Of a stretch of 64,000 nucleotides of DNA, positions 36,557 to 45,586 are shown in pieces. Each line of letters begins with the position of its first letter. Position 1 is the first letter of the stretch. Location: the NCBI RefSeq assembly GCF_036880985.1, contig NZ_JBAJNO010000008.1, positions 496,001 through 560,000 of the forward strand, given 5' to 3'. The notes below the pieces were generated by a model. The model worked only from the letters and a program-made list of their open reading frames with translations, was not told the origin of the DNA and searched no databases. A program made the translations under genes and the position numbers. The stretch is from Limibacter armeniacum. GTDB lineage: Bacteria > Bacteroidota > Bacteroidia > Cytophagales > Flammeovirgaceae.

Positions 36557-36955
36557 TTAAGGTTGATTAGCTGTTTAAAGATAATAATTGATTCTCTTAA
36601 AGAATGTAGTCTATTCAAACGGAGTCTATAGTAGTGCTACTTTAAATAATGAAGTTTGGTGAGATTGTGTGTTGTAGTGAAAGGATTAATTGTCTATTCA
36701 ATTTTAATGAACTCAAATAAATAAGAGAATGAATCAAATGTAAAGGAAGAGAATGCTTTTTAAACATTGTGAGAGGGGTTTTTATTTTTTTATTAAAACG
36801 ATAAGCTATCTGTAAATCATTGAGCATTTTTTTATAGATATGTAGCTGAATGAATAGATAAAGAAAGGTGAATAACAATAACTATCACTCAAAGCAGATA
36901 CACAAATAAGTGCTATTTGTAATATCTATAACGTTGAGTGTGTTTGAAATAAAAA
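36557..36955. other. Gene-free AT-rich spacer with an imperfect palindrome
   Basis: No credible gene in about 400 bases. Near its right end (36886-36940) is a 55-base imperfect palindrome. The outer arms are CACTCAA and TTGAGTG, the inner arms AGATACACAAATA and TATTTGTAATATCT, and the loop is AGTGC. The right end reads GTTGAGT, a perfect GTTRRRY core. It could be a diverged attC or a regulatory site for the gene at 36956. Confidence 0.4.
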
Positions 36956-37531
36956 ATGATAGTTGAGAGCAAAGGCTTTGATTTGAATGGATTTTGGATT
37001 CCTGAGTTTCATCTTGATAAAGATGAAATGATAGGTATATGCTTGTATAGCGGAGCTCATTTCTTCGACTTAGAAAAATCACTAGTAGACCTTTTGACTA
37101 AAAAAAGTACTCATAAGTCTCTTGCTGTAATCCAGAAATTTGAGTTTGTAGAGCGTTTTATTGAGACCAATAAATTGAAGTCATTATTTTTCACAAAAAC
37201 TATCGAAAATTATTTAGACAAGCATGTAAACAGTGATAGCATTTGGATTGAAAAATTATTCGAAATAGATGGAGTTCAACTAGAAACACGAATTAACACC
37301 TTAGCAGGGAACTATCGAAAGTGGTTAGAGCTTTTTGCAACATTCTCAACAACAAATAATATTGTGTTTGATATGGTGGGGCAAGATGTCCTTGGAGCAA
37401 AAAAGACATTAGAATATGTGAAAGATTTTGTTGATAGAGGAGGCTCTGCGATTATGTTGGATAACTTTGATGACCCACACTCAATTTTTGATAGATACTA
37501 TAAACTTAAAAATAAAAACTACACAAAATAA
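36956..37531 (+). CDS. Unknown protein with an ATPase-like C-terminal segment
   Basis: 191 residues, soluble. The C-terminal part (NNIVFDMVGQDVLGAKKTLEYVKDFVDRGGSAIMLDNFDD) faintly resembles the region after the Walker B strand in ABC-type ATPases. No Walker A P-loop is present, so it would be degenerate. No confident family. It lies just beyond the cassette array and is AT-rich like it. Confidence 0.6.
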   Translation: MIVESKGFDLNGFWIPEFHLDKDEMIGICLYSGAHFFDLEKSLVDLLTKKSTHKSLAVIQKFEFVERFIETNKLKSLFFTKTIENYLDKHVNSDSIWIEKLFEIDGVQLETRINTLAGNYRKWLELFATFSTTNNIVFDMVGQDVLGAKKTLEYVKDFVDRGGSAIMLDNFDDPHSIFDRYYKLKNKNYTK

Positions 37532-37604
37532 GAGCCAAATGTCCATGCCTTGCGATTGCTTCTCCACGGCATTTAACAAGAACGTTTATCGTAATCAGAT
37601 AAGA

Positions 37605-37826
37605 ATGAGGAAGTATCTGCAATTTTATATGGTGGTTATTTTGTGCCTTTTCCTTGCATGCAGCAAAGGACAGCAAAGAAATGATCAGCTCGAAGACAGT
37701 ACTGAACAGAGTGCAGGTGAATTGCTTGGGAGTACGCTCTCTGTTAAAGGAATTGATACTGTATTTATAGCGATAACTTCATTGCTGCTGTTGAATCAAA
37801 TAGATAAAATAATAGGGCTATGCTGA
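37605..37826 (+). CDS. Small putative lipoprotein
   Basis: 73 residues from the ATG at 37605. The signal ends LCLFLACSKG, with the cysteine as a likely lipid anchor. An acidic stretch and a C-terminal hydrophobic helix follow. A longer frame from 37428 would overlap the preceding gene and hide the signal peptide, so I reject it. It overlaps the next gene's start by seven bases, which suggests a pair. Confidence 0.5.
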   Translation: MRKYLQFYMVVILCLFLACSKGQQRNDQLEDSTEQSAGELLGSTLSVKGIDTVFIAITSLLLLNQIDKIIGLC

Positions 37827-38209
37827 AATGGTTTAGATCTCAATCAAGTGACTCTCGAGAAGATATTCTGAATAAAGGCTATAAAATGAGTCTTGAATTT
37901 GGGGGAAATTGGTTGAAGCCAATTAACGAGCGACTAGGTAAAAAATATCCAAAGCTGTCATCAAATGAACTAGATGAGTTTAGTGCTATTTGTGAAAGGC
38001 TAAGAGCTGAGGCTATTAATTTTATAAATAAGTATCTGGAAGCTAAAGCAGAAGGAAATCAACAAATCGTGGAAAAGGAACTACAGATAGCATTCACGAA
38101 TTGGGCACTTGAATATTACCCTTGGTTATCCAAATCAAATATTAAAGGTACGGTCAGTCAAGGACTTTACTTTGCTTGGAAAGGTGGACTGGTTAAGCAA
38201 GTGAAATAA
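37820..38209 (+). CDS. Conserved hypothetical helical protein
   Basis: 129 residues, mostly helical and soluble, with many charged residues and a long central helix (EFSAICERLRAEAINFINKYLEAKAEGNQ). The C terminus is beta/aromatic (GTVSQGLYFAWKGGL). I do not recognise it. Its overlap with the small lipoprotein gene suggests joint expression. Confidence 0.65.
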   Translation: MLKWFRSQSSDSREDILNKGYKMSLEFGGNWLKPINERLGKKYPKLSSNELDEFSAICERLRAEAINFINKYLEAKAEGNQQIVEKELQIAFTNWALEYYPWLSKSNIKGTVSQGLYFAWKGGLVKQVK

Positions 38210-38289
38210 TGAAATTTGAAATATCATTAAGTACAGCTCAAGCAGGAAGTTCTATTCCTACTTGAACTGACTTTTAGCTAAATTAAAAC

Positions 38290-39270
38290 CTAGGAAGCAA
38301 CCATTCTTTGTAATGCCTCAGGGTATCGGTCACCTTTGAGCGCACCAATCCCAAAAGCGTTATTTAAGTCGCTTATTTCATCAGGAGTGAATGTTACATT
38401 TAAGGTTTGAAGGTTGTCATCTACCCGATGAGGTTTGCTCATGCCGACGATCGGAATAATATCTTCACCTTGCTGTAGTAGCCATGCGAGTGCCAGTTGA
38501 CTTGCAGATACATTTTTTTGGCTTGCCATATCCTTTAAGTAATCCACCTTTTTAAGATTGAATTCCAGATTGTCTCCCTGAAACCTTGGCAACATACTAC
38601 GATAATCGCCTTTGGGCAATGGGAAAGACAGGTTACCAGTCAGTAAGCCGTAGCTCAGCACTGAATAAGGAACAATGCTGACTCCCAGTTCTCTGGCAGT
38701 GGGTAGGATCTCATTTTCAATAAACCTTGTCGCCAATGAGTATTCTATTTCCAAGGCTGAAACGGGGTGAACTTTATTGGCACGTTTAAGCTGTTCGGCA
38801 TTGGCTTCTGATAGGCCTAGGTATCTAACCTTTCCTTCATCAATCAAATCCTTGATAGCACCGACTGTCTCTTCGATAGGAACATTGGGGTCTATGCGTG
38901 CAGGTTGGTAGAGGTCTATCTCATCAACTCCTAAGCGGGTGAGGGAATAGGAACAGAAATTTTTAATGGCATCCGGTCTACAGTCCAGCCCCAGAAATTG
39001 ACCTTTGTGGTTTCTCAGTGTACCTGTTTTTACGCTTAGAAATACCTTGTCCCTTCTGCCTTTAATGGCTTCTCCTATAAGTAGCTCATTCATACCCATG
39101 CCGTAAAAGTCCGCCGTGTTCAAAAAGTTGATGCCTTTGTCTATGGCATACTGCAATGTTTCAATGATTTGCTGTTTGTCTGCCTTTTTTTCATTGACAG
39201 ACCTTGAACCCATGGAGATGGCGGATACTTCAGGACCGTTTATGCCTAATTTTCTGGTTTGCATTTTCAT
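38290..39270 (-). CDS. Aldo/keto reductase
   Basis: 326 residues of the TIM-barrel AKR superfamily, which reduces aldehydes and ketones with NADPH. Active-site residues: D54 and Y56 in NTADFYG and K81 in SVKTG. The catalytic histidine usually seen as QHR is replaced (LYQPARIDP), a change also known in some AKR branches. The cofactor region near IPIVGMSKPHRVDDN is normal. It starts downstream of the divergently read 39361 region and follows the AraC gene on the same strand, which may control it. Confidence 0.92.
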   Translation of the reverse strand: MKMQTRKLGINGPEVSAISMGSRSVNEKKADKQQIIETLQYAIDKGINFLNTADFYGMGMNELLIGEAIKGRRDKVFLSVKTGTLRNHKGQFLGLDCRPDAIKNFCSYSLTRLGVDEIDLYQPARIDPNVPIEETVGAIKDLIDEGKVRYLGLSEANAEQLKRANKVHPVSALEIEYSLATRFIENEILPTARELGVSIVPYSVLSYGLLTGNLSFPLPKGDYRSMLPRFQGDNLEFNLKKVDYLKDMASQKNVSASQLALAWLLQQGEDIIPIVGMSKPHRVDDNLQTLNVTFTPDEISDLNNAFGIGALKGDRYPEALQRMVAS

Positions 39271-39380
39271 CTGTTGTTTATCTGATTAGGATGATTAATT
39301 GAGATGATGCAAAGTTGAGGAGCTTAACGCTCAGATAGAAGGTCTGAATATCCGATAAAATGGTCTAGATGTCGGATGGG

Positions 39381-40250
39381 TTAGTGAAGGGACTTCCTGT
39401 ATTGCAATGGACTCATTCCTGTAATGCGTTTGAAAAACTTGCCAAAAAAGGAAGGGTTGGGAAAGTTGAGCAATTCAGCAACCTCAGCTATATTCAATTG
39501 CTGAACCTGAAGCAATACTTTAGCCTCCAGACAGACCAAATCATCTATCAGTTCGCTGGCAGTTTTTCCTGTTTGTTCCTTCAGCGTTTGAGAAAGGTGC
39601 TTGGGAGAGATATGTAGTTGCTCGGCATAATACTGTACTTCCCGTTGTGCTTTAAAATGTTGGGTTAGCAGCTTCTTAAATTGGATGGTGATGTGTTGGG
39701 CTTGTGAAAATGAAGCAGGTTTGTTGTTGTCTTCCTGTAAACTTTCAACCTCAAATAACAGCACGTGGATAAGTGATCGGATACTTTCCATACGGTTAAA
39801 AGCAGTCGAGTGATCTTTTTGTGCTATCAATTCAAAGATGGCTTGCAGGTGTCGGAAGGTTTCATTGTTGAGCGGAATGTATTGCTTTCCTGTTGGTTTG
39901 TAAAAAGGAAAATGGGTTAGGAAAAGCGGGTCAGAAAGCCCTTCTACTGCAAAGCTTTCGGAGAAAAAGATACTGACTGTCTGAATGCTTTCATTGACTG
40001 TCCATTGTCTTACCTGCTCGGGACTGACAGCCAAGACAGCTGGCGCTTGTACTTCATATTGGTTTATGCCAACATGGAAGGTGGCTTTCCCCTCGACAAT
40101 CAAACCGAGACTGTACATGGAAGAGCGATGCGGCTCATGCTGTCGGTTTGGTGTCATTTCCAGAGGCTTGAATATATAATTAGTGGAAGTTGTCTCAAGC
40201 CCGTACTTTTGGGAAAGCGCTAGGTTGTCAAGGCGTTTTATCTTTTTCAT
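39381..40250 (-). CDS. AraC family transcriptional regulator
   Basis: 289 residues. The N-terminal cupin-like sensor (about 20-150, MYSLGLIVEGKATFHVGINQYEV) is followed by two HTH motifs (YYAEQLHISPKHLSQTLKEQTGKTASELI and EVAELLNFPNPSFFGKFFKRITGMSPLQYR). It probably senses a small molecule and activates the neighbouring reductase or acetyltransferase gene. It starts 17 bases after the acetyltransferase stop, so the two may share a transcript. Confidence 0.92.
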   Translation of the reverse strand: MKKIKRLDNLALSQKYGLETTSTNYIFKPLEMTPNRQHEPHRSSMYSLGLIVEGKATFHVGINQYEVQAPAVLAVSPEQVRQWTVNESIQTVSIFFSESFAVEGLSDPLFLTHFPFYKPTGKQYIPLNNETFRHLQAIFELIAQKDHSTAFNRMESIRSLIHVLLFEVESLQEDNNKPASFSQAQHITIQFKKLLTQHFKAQREVQYYAEQLHISPKHLSQTLKEQTGKTASELIDDLVCLEAKVLLQVQQLNIAEVAELLNFPNPSFFGKFFKRITGMSPLQYRKSLH

Positions 40251-40267
40251 ATTGCTTAAGGCAGCCT

Positions 40268-41032
40268 CTATTGATGTCCTTTGATCCCAAAGTATTCGGC
40301 AAGGTATCGGTTAAAGTCCGCTTCACTTTCAAATGGCAACTGAGTGGTTTCTTTTCCATTTTCACTAATCTTCAGGTAGTCATCAGAAAGGGTAATTCTG
40401 CCATTTGGCGTAGGTTTACTGATTACTTTCTTTTGGGTAAAATGTGATGCCGGATTGCTTTGATGGTATGTACACATCCCGCCAAATTCTGTAAATGCTC
40501 TGGGAGTTGTTGTGAAGATATAGTTGAACTCCTTTTGGTCTCCGTTCAGTTTAGACACACGGTAATATCCGTCTTCGGTTTTTTCAATCACAAATGCACC
40601 ATTTGGATCGTGTTGCACTTCATTCAGTACAAGCTTCAAGGGCTTTATGGTAAACTCTCCAAAACCGACATCTACCAGATACTGCTCCTGATTGATTGTG
40701 GCAACGATTGCCATATGGTCGAATTCTGCTCCGTAGTTACCATTCTTGCTGTCAAATACACGGGCTGAAATTCTGATAACATCGAATCCCAAATGCTTTA
40801 AAAGCTCGAAGAACAATCCATTCAGTTCATAACAGAAACCACCTCTTTGATGGTTAATCAGCTTGGTATAGATTTTTTCGGTGTCAAGTAGGATAGGGTT
40901 GCCATAGTGAATGTCCAGGTTCTCGAAGGGAATATGCAGCAGGTGATGGGTTTGCAGCGCTTCCAATACTTCAATCGTTGTCTCAAGTTGTCCTTTGTAT
41001 TGGATTCTTTCTAGGTACTTGTTTTTGTCCAT
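40268..41032 (-). CDS. Arylamine N-acetyltransferase
   Basis: 254 residues with the Cys-His-Asp triad: C67 in RGGFCYELNGLF, H106 in EFDHMAIV and D121 in LVDVGFGE. The family transfers acetyl groups from acetyl-CoA to arylamines and hydrazines in the cytoplasm. It is first in a probable reverse-strand unit with the AraC gene. Length and motifs are complete. Confidence 0.94.
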   Translation of the reverse strand: MDKNKYLERIQYKGQLETTIEVLEALQTHHLLHIPFENLDIHYGNPILLDTEKIYTKLINHQRGGFCYELNGLFFELLKHLGFDVIRISARVFDSKNGNYGAEFDHMAIVATINQEQYLVDVGFGEFTIKPLKLVLNEVQHDPNGAFVIEKTEDGYYRVSKLNGDQKEFNYIFTTTPRAFTEFGGMCTYHQSNPASHFTQKKVISKPTPNGRITLSDDYLKISENGKETTQLPFESEADFNRYLAEYFGIKGHQ

Positions 41033-41189
41033 TTTTATTAGTGTTAGTTTATCAGCATTGTATTAACCTACACATAATTTGTTTTGTTTGAACGCCTTCA
41101 GGCGCTTTAGTTCAAGTGTTAGTAAGTTTAATCCGTAAGCCTTTGAGACTGAATTTATAAGCATTTGCTTATCTGTTCTTTAGATGGTT

Positions 41190-41221
41190 TTGATTCATTT
41201 TCTTACCTTTGGACAGTTTTA
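41190..41221 (+). promoter_or_regulatory. fabG promoter
   Basis: A TTG (41190-41192) and a TACCTTTG box (41214-41221), 21 bases apart, fit the Bacteroidota sigma factor consensus. Transcription would begin near 41228, which rules out a start codon at 41184. Confidence 0.6.
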
Positions 41222-41288
41222 TCACAATAAAGTACCAAGTAAGGGAATCGTCCCTTATCATTATCCATCAAGTTTTATTCAAGAAAAA

Positions 41289-42041
41289 ATGAAACTATTA
41301 GAAGGTAAGAACATTCTGATTACAGGCGGCGCTAGAGGCATCGGTAGATCTATTGTATTGAAGTTTGCTGAAATGGGCGCAAATGTAGCGTTTACATACG
41401 TTTCTGAGTCATCTGCAGCTAAAGCTGAAGAACTTGCGAAAGAAGTAGAAGCACTAGGCGTAAAAGCAAAAGCATTCCGCTCTGACGCTTCTATTATGGC
41501 TGATGCAGAGCAGCTGATCAAAGACTATTCTGCAGAGTTTGATACATTGGATGCATTGGTAAACAATGCTGGTATCACTAAGGATACGCTGTTGATGCGT
41601 ATGTCTGAGGAGCAGTTTGACAAAGTAATTGAGGTGAACCTGAAGTCAGTATTTAACCTGACTAAGGCAGCTATGAGAACGCTGTTGAAGCAGAAGTTCG
41701 GTTCAGTGATAAACATGTCATCGGTAGTAGGTGTACGTGGTAACGCTGGACAGGCTAACTATGCGGCTTCAAAAGCTGGTATCATCGGTTTCTCTAAGTC
41801 GGTAGCGTTGGAGTTGGGTGCAAGAAACATCCGTTGTAACGTAATTGCGCCGGGCTTTATCGAAACTGAGATGACTGATGCATTGGATCAGGATCAGATC
41901 GCTGCTTGGGTAGAAAACATTCCAATGAAGCGTGGTGGTAAGGCAGATGAGGTTGCTGACCTGACTGCATTCCTTGCTTCTGATATGTCGACTTACATCA
42001 CTGGTCAAGTGATTGAGATCAACGGTGGTATGAATACCTAA
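41289..42041 (+). CDS. fabG: 3-oxoacyl-ACP reductase FabG
   Basis: 250 residues, a short-chain dehydrogenase that reduces beta-ketoacyl-ACP with NADPH in fatty acid elongation. NADP site TGGARGIGRS, NNAG, catalytic NMSSVVG and YAASKAG, and the FabG-typical tail PGFIETEMTDAL and GQVIEINGGM. I start at the ATG at 41289, where homology begins. Codon use is that of a highly expressed gene. It is apparently monocistronic, outside a fab cluster. Confidence 0.95.
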   Translation: MKLLEGKNILITGGARGIGRSIVLKFAEMGANVAFTYVSESSAAKAEELAKEVEALGVKAKAFRSDASIMADAEQLIKDYSAEFDTLDALVNNAGITKDTLLMRMSEEQFDKVIEVNLKSVFNLTKAAMRTLLKQKFGSVINMSSVVGVRGNAGQANYAASKAGIIGFSKSVALELGARNIRCNVIAPGFIETEMTDALDQDQIAAWVENIPMKRGGKADEVADLTAFLASDMSTYITGQVIEINGGMNT

Positions 42042-42112
42042 GATAGATGCTAGATATTAGATGCTAGAAGCTAGACAGAATTCTAGTTTCTAGCATCTAA
42101 CTTCTAGTTTCT
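42042..42112. repeat. Iterated TAGATGCTAGA-type intergenic sequence
   Basis: Short overlapping repeats of CTAGATGCTAGA/CTAGAAGCTAGA, with an inverted stretch after GAATTC (AGTTTCTAGCATCTA). It lies between the convergent fabG and SDR genes, and may act as a terminator-like structure. A comparable run of GAGATAGGAGAT and CTCAAGTCTCAAATCTC lies at about 59300-59375. Confidence 0.5.
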
Positions 42113-42117
42113 TAAAA

Positions 42118-42912
42118 TTACAGATCGTAACTGTTACGGATTATTTTTTCAGCCAGCTTGTCCGGCAGCAATCTCTTCACAAACTTCAGTAATCCTGCAT
42201 TTCCGCCTGCCACATATACTGGTTTGGTGTCACGCTTTTCAATTGCATTCACAACGGCATTCACAATTATCTGAGGGCTTTCAGCATGTGCCATATTGGC
42301 TTTTACCTTTTCTCTCACCTTGTTAGCCATAGGATAGTACTCAGCCTCATTGCGGCAAAGGAATTCCGGAACGATAGAGGTTCCGATATCATTTGGCTCT
42401 ATCAACACGACTTTAACCCCAAAGTCCATCATTTCACTTCTTAGTGACTGGGTAAAGCCCGAAAGTGCAAACTTGGTCGCACAATAGCTAGAGTAGTAAG
42501 GCAGTGCAAAACGCCCTGTCAGTGAACCGATATTGATGATGGTACCGCTCTTGCGCTCTCGCATTTGAGGTAGGATATATTTGGTCAGCTTTAGTAGTCC
42601 AAAGAAGTTAACCTCAAAAAGGTAACGGTATTTCTCCATATCACTTTCCTCTACAGGGCCCAGTTGGGATTGTCCTGCATTGTTGACCAGAATATCGATG
42701 CGGGTATCCTTGATGTGCTCGTATAGCTCCTCTACACTTTGTTCATTGGAGAGGTCAAGTGGCAGGTAAGTGGCGCCTTCTAGTTTGTCTTTTACTGTTT
42801 CCGGATTACGGGCAGTTCCGATAACATGGTAGCCTTTCTGAAGCATGGTTTGTCCGATGGCTTTTCCGATACCACGTGACATGCCCGTGATCAGTACTGT
42901 TTGCTTGCTCAT
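42118..42912 (-). CDS. Short-chain dehydrogenase/reductase
   Basis: 264 residues. NAD(P) motif TGMSRGIGKA, NNAGQ, catalytic serine in NIGSLTGRF and YSSYCATKFAL with the Tyr-Lys pair. The classical SDR fold ends with an extended C-terminal part (FVKRLLPDKLAEKII) similar to retinol-dehydrogenase-like members. The substrate is unknown. It converges on fabG but is not closely similar to it. Confidence 0.9.
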   Translation of the reverse strand: MSKQTVLITGMSRGIGKAIGQTMLQKGYHVIGTARNPETVKDKLEGATYLPLDLSNEQSVEELYEHIKDTRIDILVNNAGQSQLGPVEESDMEKYRYLFEVNFFGLLKLTKYILPQMRERKSGTIINIGSLTGRFALPYYSSYCATKFALSGFTQSLRSEMMDFGVKVVLIEPNDIGTSIVPEFLCRNEAEYYPMANKVREKVKANMAHAESPQIIVNAVVNAIEKRDTKPVYVAGGNAGLLKFVKRLLPDKLAEKIIRNSYDL

Positions 42913-43010
42913 ATGGATAATTGGATAATTTTTTCTCAGGAAAATGCTAATATAGTAAAGTCAATAGACAGAGAGGTAAGAAACAGTACAATTCCACAAA
43001 TCGACCAGCA

Positions 43011-43556
43011 ATGAAACTGTATTTTATAGCCGTTGTACCACCAGAACCAGTCAGAAGTGAAGTCTGGGATATGAAGCATTATATGGCGGATCATTTTGAG
43101 ACGAGAGGGGCGCTCAAATCACCTCCTCATATAACTTTACAGCCTCCTTTCAAATGGGAAGAAGCGAGAGAAGGAGAACTTATGCGAGCACTTAAGACAC
43201 ATTTGGAAACCACAAAACCATTTGAGCTTAACCTAAAAGGGTATAGCTGTTTCAAGCCAAAGGTCATTTTTGTAGATATGGAAGAAAGTGAACCTTTATT
43301 GGCTTTACAGGCAGGAATCAAAGAGATGGTGCAGCAAGATTGGGGTATTATGGAAGAACGGTATGGAGACAAGCCTTTTCATCCACATATGACCATTGCC
43401 TTTAAGGATTTGAGAAAGGAGATGTTTGGTTTGGCTTGGGATGAGTTTAAGGAGAAAATGTATGATCGGCTAATTGAAATAGGAAGTGTCTGTCTGTTGA
43501 AGCACGATGGCAAAAAATGGCATATTGCCCGAGAGATTCCTTTTGGAACTTTATAG
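43011..43556 (+). CDS. 2H phosphoesterase, LigT/2'-5' RNA ligase-like
   Basis: 181 residues with two HxT motifs, HITLQ (in SPPHITLQPPF) and HMTIA (in HPHMTIAFKDL), which form the active site of 2H phosphoesterases. These act on 2'-5' RNA links or cyclic phosphodiesters. Monocistronic. The true substrate cannot be inferred. Confidence 0.88.
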   Translation: MKLYFIAVVPPEPVRSEVWDMKHYMADHFETRGALKSPPHITLQPPFKWEEAREGELMRALKTHLETTKPFELNLKGYSCFKPKVIFVDMEESEPLLALQAGIKEMVQQDWGIMEERYGDKPFHPHMTIAFKDLRKEMFGLAWDEFKEKMYDRLIEIGSVCLLKHDGKKWHIAREIPFGTL

Positions 43557-43594
43557 AAGCTGGATGACTTGGTCCAGCTTCCTGACATTGGTGG

Positions 43595-44011
43595 TTACAT
43601 CACCCATTCGAGGTAATCCCCAGATGTAATCCGTTTTTTCTCTTCAATATCCCAGTTATATAGGTAAACCCAGCAGTGGTAGTTCTTGCGGGGAGTGTGA
43701 ATTTCAACCAATTCCCGAGTATATTCATTCTTGTGTTCACCCTCGCCGGTTACGCCTTCATAGCGGTCAAGCTCCAACAGTACTTCCTCCTTGTTTTCTC
43801 CTAACTTGAAGATGCTGCCATATACCTTGTGTTCTGAGTCGTTACTTACTCGGGCACCTGGATAGCCGTCAATTTCATAAAGTTTTCCATTGAAATATCC
43901 GCGAGCAAGGTAGGCTCCATTTTTTCGTAAAAAGTCAGCCATAGGCTCCCTTTCTTCTTGTATTAGGGTGCCGTAAGCGAATAACAGGTCTGAGTCTTGA
44001 TGAGTTTTCAT
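43595..44011 (-). CDS. Gamma-glutamylcyclotransferase-like (AIG2 family) protein
   Basis: 138 residues. The substrate loop FAYGTLIQEE is the YGSL-type motif of the family. The likely catalytic glutamate lies in GVTGEGEHKNEYTRE. Members convert gamma-glutamyl compounds to 5-oxoproline or act on gamma-glutamylamines. It converges on the 2H phosphoesterase with 38 bases between the stops. Confidence 0.85.
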   Translation of the reverse strand: MKTHQDSDLLFAYGTLIQEEREPMADFLRKNGAYLARGYFNGKLYEIDGYPGARVSNDSEHKVYGSIFKLGENKEEVLLELDRYEGVTGEGEHKNEYTRELVEIHTPRKNYHCWVYLYNWDIEEKKRITSGDYLEWVM

Positions 44012-44101
44012 ATCATTGATCTTATTTAGCGCAGTTGTAAAAAAATAAGATCAGAAATTAGGAAACTGTTTGTCAATTTCCTTGTAAAATATGATGATTT
44101 T

Positions 44102-44317
44102 TTACTGGAAGCCTGTCGGTTGGTTGTCTAGCAGGTCCATGAGGTGGGAATAAAGCGCCGCTTTCTGATGCTCCTCAAAATAGTATAATTGGCAGTTTGC
44201 TTTTACGATGAAGGTTTCTGATTCATAGCGGATACATCCGAAAGGTGTAAACCAGTAATCTTGCCCTTCATTGTCAGTTGCTTCTTGTATGATATCATCA
44301 AGCTGTTGGTCCATCAT
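44102..44317 (-). CDS. Small hypothetical protein
   Basis: 71-72 residues from the methionine pair at 44317/44314 (MMDQQLDDIIQEATDNEGQ). It is acidic and soluble with a beta-rich centre (FGCIRYESETFIVKANCQLYYF). A longer frame from 44368 would sit wholly inside the preceding membrane gene. It overlaps the end of that gene by about 20 bases, so the two are coupled. No family recognised. Confidence 0.6.
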   Translation of the reverse strand: MMDQQLDDIIQEATDNEGQDYWFTPFGCIRYESETFIVKANCQLYYFEEHQKAALYSHLMDLLDNQPTGFQ

Positions 44318-44549
44318 CTGCGTAATGCCTTCTGTTGATTTTTGAAATCTGATAAAAGTTAACCACAATTATAACACTGTTGGTTAATATAACAGGCAAA
44401 TAGCCTCCCATAAAACCATAAATTACAAAAAATGCACAGCCTAGAATATTGATCATTCTCAGAAGTTGGATGTCCTTCATCAGAAAAGAAGCCATTACAA
44501 GGGCAGAAGCTAAGTAACCCAGTATTTCAGTGAGCATTTCGAGGTTCAT
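44298..44549 (-). CDS. YgjV-like small membrane protein
   Basis: 83 residues with three hydrophobic helices (EILGYLASALVMASFLM, RMINILGCAFFVIYGFMGG, LPVILTNSVIIVVNFYQI). The pattern of two helices joined by a KDIQLLRMIN-type loop matches the YgjV/Imp-YgjV family of inner-membrane proteins of unknown role. It is followed on the same strand by the overlapping 44102 gene. Confidence 0.7.
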   Translation of the reverse strand: MNLEMLTEILGYLASALVMASFLMKDIQLLRMINILGCAFFVIYGFMGGYLPVILTNSVIIVVNFYQISKINRRHYADDGPTA

Positions 44550-44724
44550 AGTTAGTTCAGTTATGAGCGAATGTAATTTTTAAACACCTTTATAAAGAAG
44601 AAAACGGGTGGAGTTTGTTCCTTTTCCGCCGTTAACAAGCTCCAACAAAGGTGAAGGAAGTTTTACAATCACAGTACAGCGTGTACTTTTGTGTTTTGAA
44701 TATTTGAGACTAAACAGACTGCAA

Positions 44725-45204
44725 ATGAAAAATTTACTAACAATGGTGCTACTGCTTTGGGCTGCAGTAGGATTTAGTCAGGGAAAGCTTTATCACCCAG
44801 AAGCTGATGCCCGCCAACAGCTTGAAAAGGCAGTGGCTGAGGCGAAACAAGAAGGAAAACATGTATTGGTACAGGTAGGGGGAAACTGGTGTTCGTGGTG
44901 TATCAAGTTCAATAAGTTTGTACATAGTGATGAGGAAGTAGCAAATTACTTGGACAGTAACTATGTAGTGGTTCACTTGAACTATAGCCCTGAAAATAAG
45001 AATGAGGAAATATTGGCTGAATTGAGCTATCCACAGCGTTTCGGCTTTCCGGTATTTGTTGTGTTGGATGGGGAAGGCAGAAATATCCATATCCAAAACT
45101 CAGCTTATCTGGAGCAGGACAAAGGGTATAGCAAAAAGAAGGTAATTGGCTTTTTCAAAGGTTGGGCTCCTGCTGCACTTGACCCAAAGACATACAGTCA
45201 TTAG
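44725..45204 (+). CDS. Exported thioredoxin-fold protein
   Basis: 159 residues from the ATG at 44725, which opens a signal peptide (NLLTMVLLLWAAVGFSQ). An upstream frame from 44608 lacks one and is rejected. The active site is WCSWC, with a cis-proline at GFPVFVV. It belongs to the DUF255/thioredoxin_7-like group. It acts in the periplasm in disulfide reduction or as a chaperone. A terminator hairpin follows. Confidence 0.85.
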   Translation: MKNLLTMVLLLWAAVGFSQGKLYHPEADARQQLEKAVAEAKQEGKHVLVQVGGNWCSWCIKFNKFVHSDEEVANYLDSNYVVVHLNYSPENKNEEILAELSYPQRFGFPVFVVLDGEGRNIHIQNSAYLEQDKGYSKKKVIGFFKGWAPAALDPKTYSH

Positions 45205-45234
45205 CCTGTAAGAATATAAGTTTGCCTTGTAAGG

Positions 45235-45262
45235 AAACCATCTGATCAAAGATGGTTTTTTT
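45235..45262 (+). terminator. Terminator of the thioredoxin gene
   Basis: A 9-bp stem (AAACCATCT and AGATGGTTT) with a 6-base loop and a T run, 30 bases after the stop. Confidence 0.88.
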
Positions 45263-45544
45263 ATTATATCAATATAAAATATTGTTTTTTGAATAAATAC
45301 TTAATATTAAATATAACTATGTTGTTAAATGTTTTTGCGGTGTATATATTCGTTAGGAGATAATTGTTATAGAATAAAATTTTGTCTCTAAGAGACTCCT
45401 TAAGATATAATAAGCAATTTAGCAGGAAACTAAAACCACCCCTCAGGGGGTGAGATTTGAAAATCACCATCTTTAATAACTCAAAAAAAATATTGCCTGC
45501 TGGCAAGGAATTGCTAACAACCCTATTAATCAATCATTTTTATT
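45263..45544. other. Gene-free region, possible small RNA
   Basis: No credible protein gene. It contains ACCACCCCTCAGGGGGTGAG near 45432, AAATATTGCCTGCTGGCAAGG near 45487 and AT-rich flanks. It ends at an isolated strong hairpin at 45545 that terminates no protein gene on the plus strand, since the upstream gene already has its own terminator. A noncoding transcript ending there is possible. Confidence 0.35.
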
Positions 45545-45585
45545 AAGGCCTGAGAGCAATGCTCTACAGGCCTTTTGCTTTTTTT
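45545..45585 (+). terminator. Strong terminator with no protein gene before it
   Basis: Nested stem: AAGGCCTG with CAGGCCTT and AGAGC with GCTCT around AAT, then a T-rich tail. Confidence 0.85.
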
Positions 45586-45586
45586 A

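Noticed and set aside
37428-37604. Longer start for the small lipoprotein gene
   Set aside because: It overlaps the preceding gene in another frame and buries the signal peptide.
41184-41288. N-terminal extension of FabG
   Set aside because: It covers the promoter and presumed leader. FabG homology starts at 41289.
45264-45533. Reverse-strand 89-codon ORF
   Set aside because: Low-complexity, Phe/Ile/Leu-rich translation of AT-rich noncoding DNA. It covers a terminator and shows no domain.
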